This document shows positions 61,693 to 64,000 of a stretch of DNA of 64,000 bases, one piece after another (position 1 is the first letter of the stretch; each line of letters opens with the position of its first letter). Below the pieces are notes generated by a model. The model had not been told where the DNA came from. It did no database searches and saw nothing but the letters and a program-made list of their open reading frames with translations. The DNA is taken from NCBI GenBank assembly GCA_965199185.1, contig CBDAQW010000037.1:310001-374000 (forward strand), written 5' to 3'. Position numbers and translations under genes: made by a program. The stretch is from Endozoicomonas sp965199185 (GTDB taxonomy: Bacteria > Pseudomonadota > Gammaproteobacteria > Pseudomonadales > Endozoicomonadaceae).

Positions 61693-61872
61693 ATGGGACT
61701 GGGCGGAGTAAGTATCTGGCAGCTGGTTATTATCCTGCTGATTGCGGTTATGATTTTTGGTACCGGACGACTGAAAAATATGGGCAGTGATCTGGGAGGG
61801 GCACTCAAAGGTTTTAAAAAAGCCCTGAATGAAGAAGATAAGGGCGTCCAGGATACTTCGGCAAAGCCTTGA
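61693..61872 (+). CDS. tatA: TatA/E-type twin-arginine translocase subunit, 59 residues
   Basis: Short gene encoding a typical TatA: N-terminal membrane helix (SIWQLVIILLIAVMIFG), the conserved FGTGRLKNMGSDLGGALKGFKKAL amphipathic helix, and a short charged tail. Ribosome site CGGAGG lies before the ATG at 61693. TatA forms the export pore with TatBC for folded proteins; NapA and DUF1513 here are probable Tat cargo. No tatB or tatC follows, so it is an orphan copy, or the tatBC genes are elsewhere. Confidence 0.88.
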   Translation: MGLGGVSIWQLVIILLIAVMIFGTGRLKNMGSDLGGALKGFKKALNEEDKGVQDTSAKP

Positions 61873-61942
61873 GACGCCTGCTGACAATGCGCTCGGAGAG
61901 TGCAAAAAAAAATCGATATTTATTAGCATTTCATGCTGATTG

Positions 61943-61971
61943 TCAGCTTCTGCCTTCCGGGCGAAAATTGA
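61943..61971. repeat. REP-like hairpin repeat, diverged copy
   Basis: TCAGCTTCTGCCTTCCGGGCGAAAATTGA, close to the 2524 and 55083 copies but with several changes that weaken the stem. Located between tatA and moeA. Confidence 0.6.
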
Positions 61972-62001
61972 CCTACGGGTGAGAAGTGACCTTCCGTATT
62001 C

Positions 62002-62028
62002 GTCGGTATATCCGAAGGATATGCCGAC
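62002..62028. repeat. Hairpin repeat downstream of moeA
   Basis: GTCGGTATATCC, loop GAA, GGATATGCCGAC. A strong stem-loop, related to the one at 15618-15644 and lying 73 bases beyond the moeA stop. Confidence 0.65.
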
Positions 62029-62100
62029 AATGGGCTCAAGGAGCGCAAAAAAATCTCGACTTTGCTCTTTATTGCTACCAGCTACCAGCTACCAGAAGAA

Positions 62101-63339
62101 CTATTTCAGTAGTTCATCAAATAATTGCACTTTCACCTGAGTGCCTGCATCAACAGAACCAGACTGTTCTGGTAACACTATGTAGCAGTCAGCCATACTC
62201 ATAGAACGTAAAATACCTGACCCCTGACTTCCGGTACTGGTCACTTGCAGTTCGCCATGCTTATTGGCTGTCAGCATTCCCCGTTGGAAATCCCTACGGC
62301 CGGGGCTTTTCTTCAGGCTCATCTGACTGGGCAAAGATAATTCAACAGGGTGGCAAGACTGTTCATTCATCATATGACGAAGTGCCGGGGCAGCCAGTTG
62401 CTGGAAGGTGACGGTGGCCGACACCGGGTTACCGGGCAGACCGAAGAAATAACTGTTTGGAAGGTGACCAAAAGCAAAGGGTTTGCCGGGTTTAATGGCC
62501 AGTTTCCAAAAAGCGGTTTCGCCCATTTCATCGAGAATATCTTTGGTATAGTCCGCATCACCTACGGAAACGCCACCCGATGTGATGACAGCATCGGCTT
62601 CTGCATCAGCTTTGCTGAAAGCCTCACGAAGTAATTCCATATCATCAGGAATTTTACCAAGGTCAATGACATCGACATGCATTTTGCTGAGCATGGCTTT
62701 AACCACAAAACGATTACTGTCGTAAATATCACCATGCCCCAGTTTTTCACCGGGAAGCTTCAGTTCATCGCCCGTAGAGAATACGGCAATCTTGAGTTTG
62801 CGATAGACAGGCACTTCAGCTATCCCGAGAGAGGCCAGTAACCCAACATCCTGTGGTTTGATTTTTTGTCCGGGTTGGAACACCCGATCACCTTCAGCAA
62901 TATCTTCACCTGCTTTACGAATATTGGCACCGGTTTTGGCGGGTTTTTTCAGGAAGTGAATATTGTTGTCCGTTCTTTCTGTCTGCTCCTGCATAATGAC
63001 AATATCAGCACCTTGAGGAATACTGGCACCCGTCATAATACGAATGCAATGACTCGCAGGTAATTTACCGGCGAACGGATGACCTGCAAAGCTTTGACCG
63101 CCAATAGGTAGTGTGTTGGTACTTGCCAGATCAGCGAGTTTGAGAGCATATCCATCCATGGCTGAATTGTCATGAGACGGTACGTCGATGGGAGAAATGA
63201 TCTCAGCAGATAATATACGACCAAGGCTATCTTCCAGACTGACCAGTTCAGTCTCTGTGACCGGAGTAATTCCTTTCATCAGCATTTCCAATCCCTGCTC
63301 CAGCGGCATCAGGCCTGGGGTTGAGCAACAGTCAGTCAT
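62101..63339 (-). CDS. moeA: Molybdopterin molybdenumtransferase MoeA
   Basis: 412 residues. MoeA inserts molybdate into molybdopterin-AMP to make Moco in the cytoplasm. Features: the N-terminal PIDVPSHDNSAMDGYA, GASIPQGADIVIMQEQ, VFSTGDEL, the central GGVSVGDADYTKD (conserved Asp) and GLPGNPVSATVTFQQL near the C-terminus. It overlaps mobB by 8 bases. Supports NapA, which needs Moco. Confidence 0.95.
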   Translation of the reverse strand: MTDCCSTPGLMPLEQGLEMLMKGITPVTETELVSLEDSLGRILSAEIISPIDVPSHDNSAMDGYALKLADLASTNTLPIGGQSFAGHPFAGKLPASHCIRIMTGASIPQGADIVIMQEQTERTDNNIHFLKKPAKTGANIRKAGEDIAEGDRVFQPGQKIKPQDVGLLASLGIAEVPVYRKLKIAVFSTGDELKLPGEKLGHGDIYDSNRFVVKAMLSKMHVDVIDLGKIPDDMELLREAFSKADAEADAVITSGGVSVGDADYTKDILDEMGETAFWKLAIKPGKPFAFGHLPNSYFFGLPGNPVSATVTFQQLAAPALRHMMNEQSCHPVELSLPSQMSLKKSPGRRDFQRGMLTANKHGELQVTSTGSQGSGILRSMSMADCYIVLPEQSGSVDAGTQVKVQLFDELLK

Positions 63340-63871
63340 GTTTGATCTCTTTCTTCTCTACAAAATGTGTCAGCACAAAGTCTGCAATCTGTTCCGGACT
63401 ATTAATATCCAGTAATGGCAAATGTTCAGGCACTTCAATGCCGGGATTGCCATCCCAGGCCAGAGCCATGATGTGGGCATCCTGTTCAAATAAAAAGGGT
63501 TTATGATAATCCTGACGATGCAACTCTATTTTGGGAATGGCGGCTTCGCGGAACCCTTCGACAATGACCAGATCCAATCGCTCCATATCCAATAATCTCA
63601 ACTGTTCATCCAGCGTGCGTTCGATGGGCGGTGCATAATCGGTATAACAGATGGAGCGCTGAGGTGTGCTTAAGACCAGCTGAGCCGTTCCTGCCCGTCG
63701 AAGTTTATAACTGTCTTTGCCCGGTTTGTCTGGATTAATGTCATGATGCGAGGCTTTCACCATACCCACTCTTAAGCCGGTACGGGTCAGAATAGGCAGC
63801 AGTTGTTCGAGCAGTGTCGTTTTACCCGTACCACTGAAAGCAGCAAAACCTATGACTGGAGGCTTGGTCAT
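63332..63871 (-). CDS. mobB: Molybdopterin-guanine dinucleotide biosynthesis adaptor MobB
   Basis: 179 residues. P-loop AFSGTGKTTLLEQLL (about 11-25), with KASHHDINPDKPGKDSYKLRRAGA-type conserved core and LVIVEGFREAAIPKIELHR. MobB aids GTP-dependent conversion of Moco to bis-MGD, the form in NapA. It is the first gene of the mobB-moeA pair. Confidence 0.93.
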   Translation of the reverse strand: MTKPPVIGFAAFSGTGKTTLLEQLLPILTRTGLRVGMVKASHHDINPDKPGKDSYKLRRAGTAQLVLSTPQRSICYTDYAPPIERTLDEQLRLLDMERLDLVIVEGFREAAIPKIELHRQDYHKPFLFEQDAHIMALAWDGNPGIEVPEHLPLLDINSPEQIADFVLTHFVEKKEIKHD

Positions 63872-64000
63872 ATTGCATTCTTGTCAAACAGAAAAGCGCA
63901 AGCATAACAGAACATTAAGCCATAACGATGCCTGAGATCATGGTTTTTGGCTTTCTTTAACGGTAGGATACCGGATTAATTTACATACATTAGAGCGAGC

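Noticed and set aside
1..64000. CRISPR arrays, tRNA, rRNA, prophage or integron features
   Set aside because: No regularly spaced direct repeats, no clover-leaf genes, no integrase or structural phage genes were seen on either strand.

Overview
The window looks like chromosome of a marine, host-associated gammaproteobacterium, most likely Endozoicomonas or a relative (Oceanospirillales). This is inferred from gene content (periplasmic Nap, NrfA with a NapC-type partner, PrkA/YeaH/SpoVR, paired imelysins), many IS elements, and a dispersed family of hairpin repeats. No rRNA, tRNA, CRISPR array or phage block was seen.

Layout. 1-5,157: start of a periplasmic nitrate reductase operon (napF-napD-napA, running off the left edge), divergent from a nitrate two-component system (narX-narL); the gap holds a perfect NarL/NarP 7-2-7 palindrome and a perfect FNR box. 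5,172-9,033: an AT-rich orphan gene, an IS3-family element and an IS630-family element. 9,786-16,435: galM, an IS4-family element with an ISAs1-family element inserted in its transposase (both target duplications readable), a REC-EAL protein, a DUF2878 membrane protein and a YbfF-type hydrolase. 16,501-20,140: thyA, lgt, a TSUP permease and an unknown exported protein. 20,449-25,270: prkA-yeaH-spoVR. 25,425-34,626: a frameshifted FAD oxidoreductase, cold-shock protein, DUF2726 protein, H-NS-like protein, GIY-YIG protein, MipA-like porin, aldehyde dehydrogenase, PII protein and manA. 34,690-36,744: nrfA and a NapC/NirT tetraheme cytochrome. 36,830-42,389: membrane protein, YjiH permease, ROK regulator, SEC-C protein, CvfB-like protein and hemolysin III.

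42,570-55,028 is the most interesting block. A TonB-dependent receptor faces an M16 protease, an SbmA/BacA-like permease and a TonB, followed by imelysin, DUF1111 di-haem protein, imelysin and DUF1513. Both promoters carry Fur-like boxes. The layout resembles the Pectobacterium Fus system, which imports ferredoxin and cuts it with an M16 protease to obtain iron, but here it is joined to an imelysin/di-haem iron cluster.

55,122-63,871: exported unknown protein, rhomboid protease, uvrA, a 39-residue membrane protein, a LacI-type regulator, a lone 59-residue tatA, moeA and mobB.

Together: Nap reduces nitrate to nitrite and NrfA reduces nitrite to ammonium; NarXL and FNR sense nitrate and anoxia; MoeA/MobB help supply the molybdenum cofactor and TatA the export route for NapA. 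Three broken reading frames all sit at A/T homopolymers, so some may be sequencing errors rather than real mutations.
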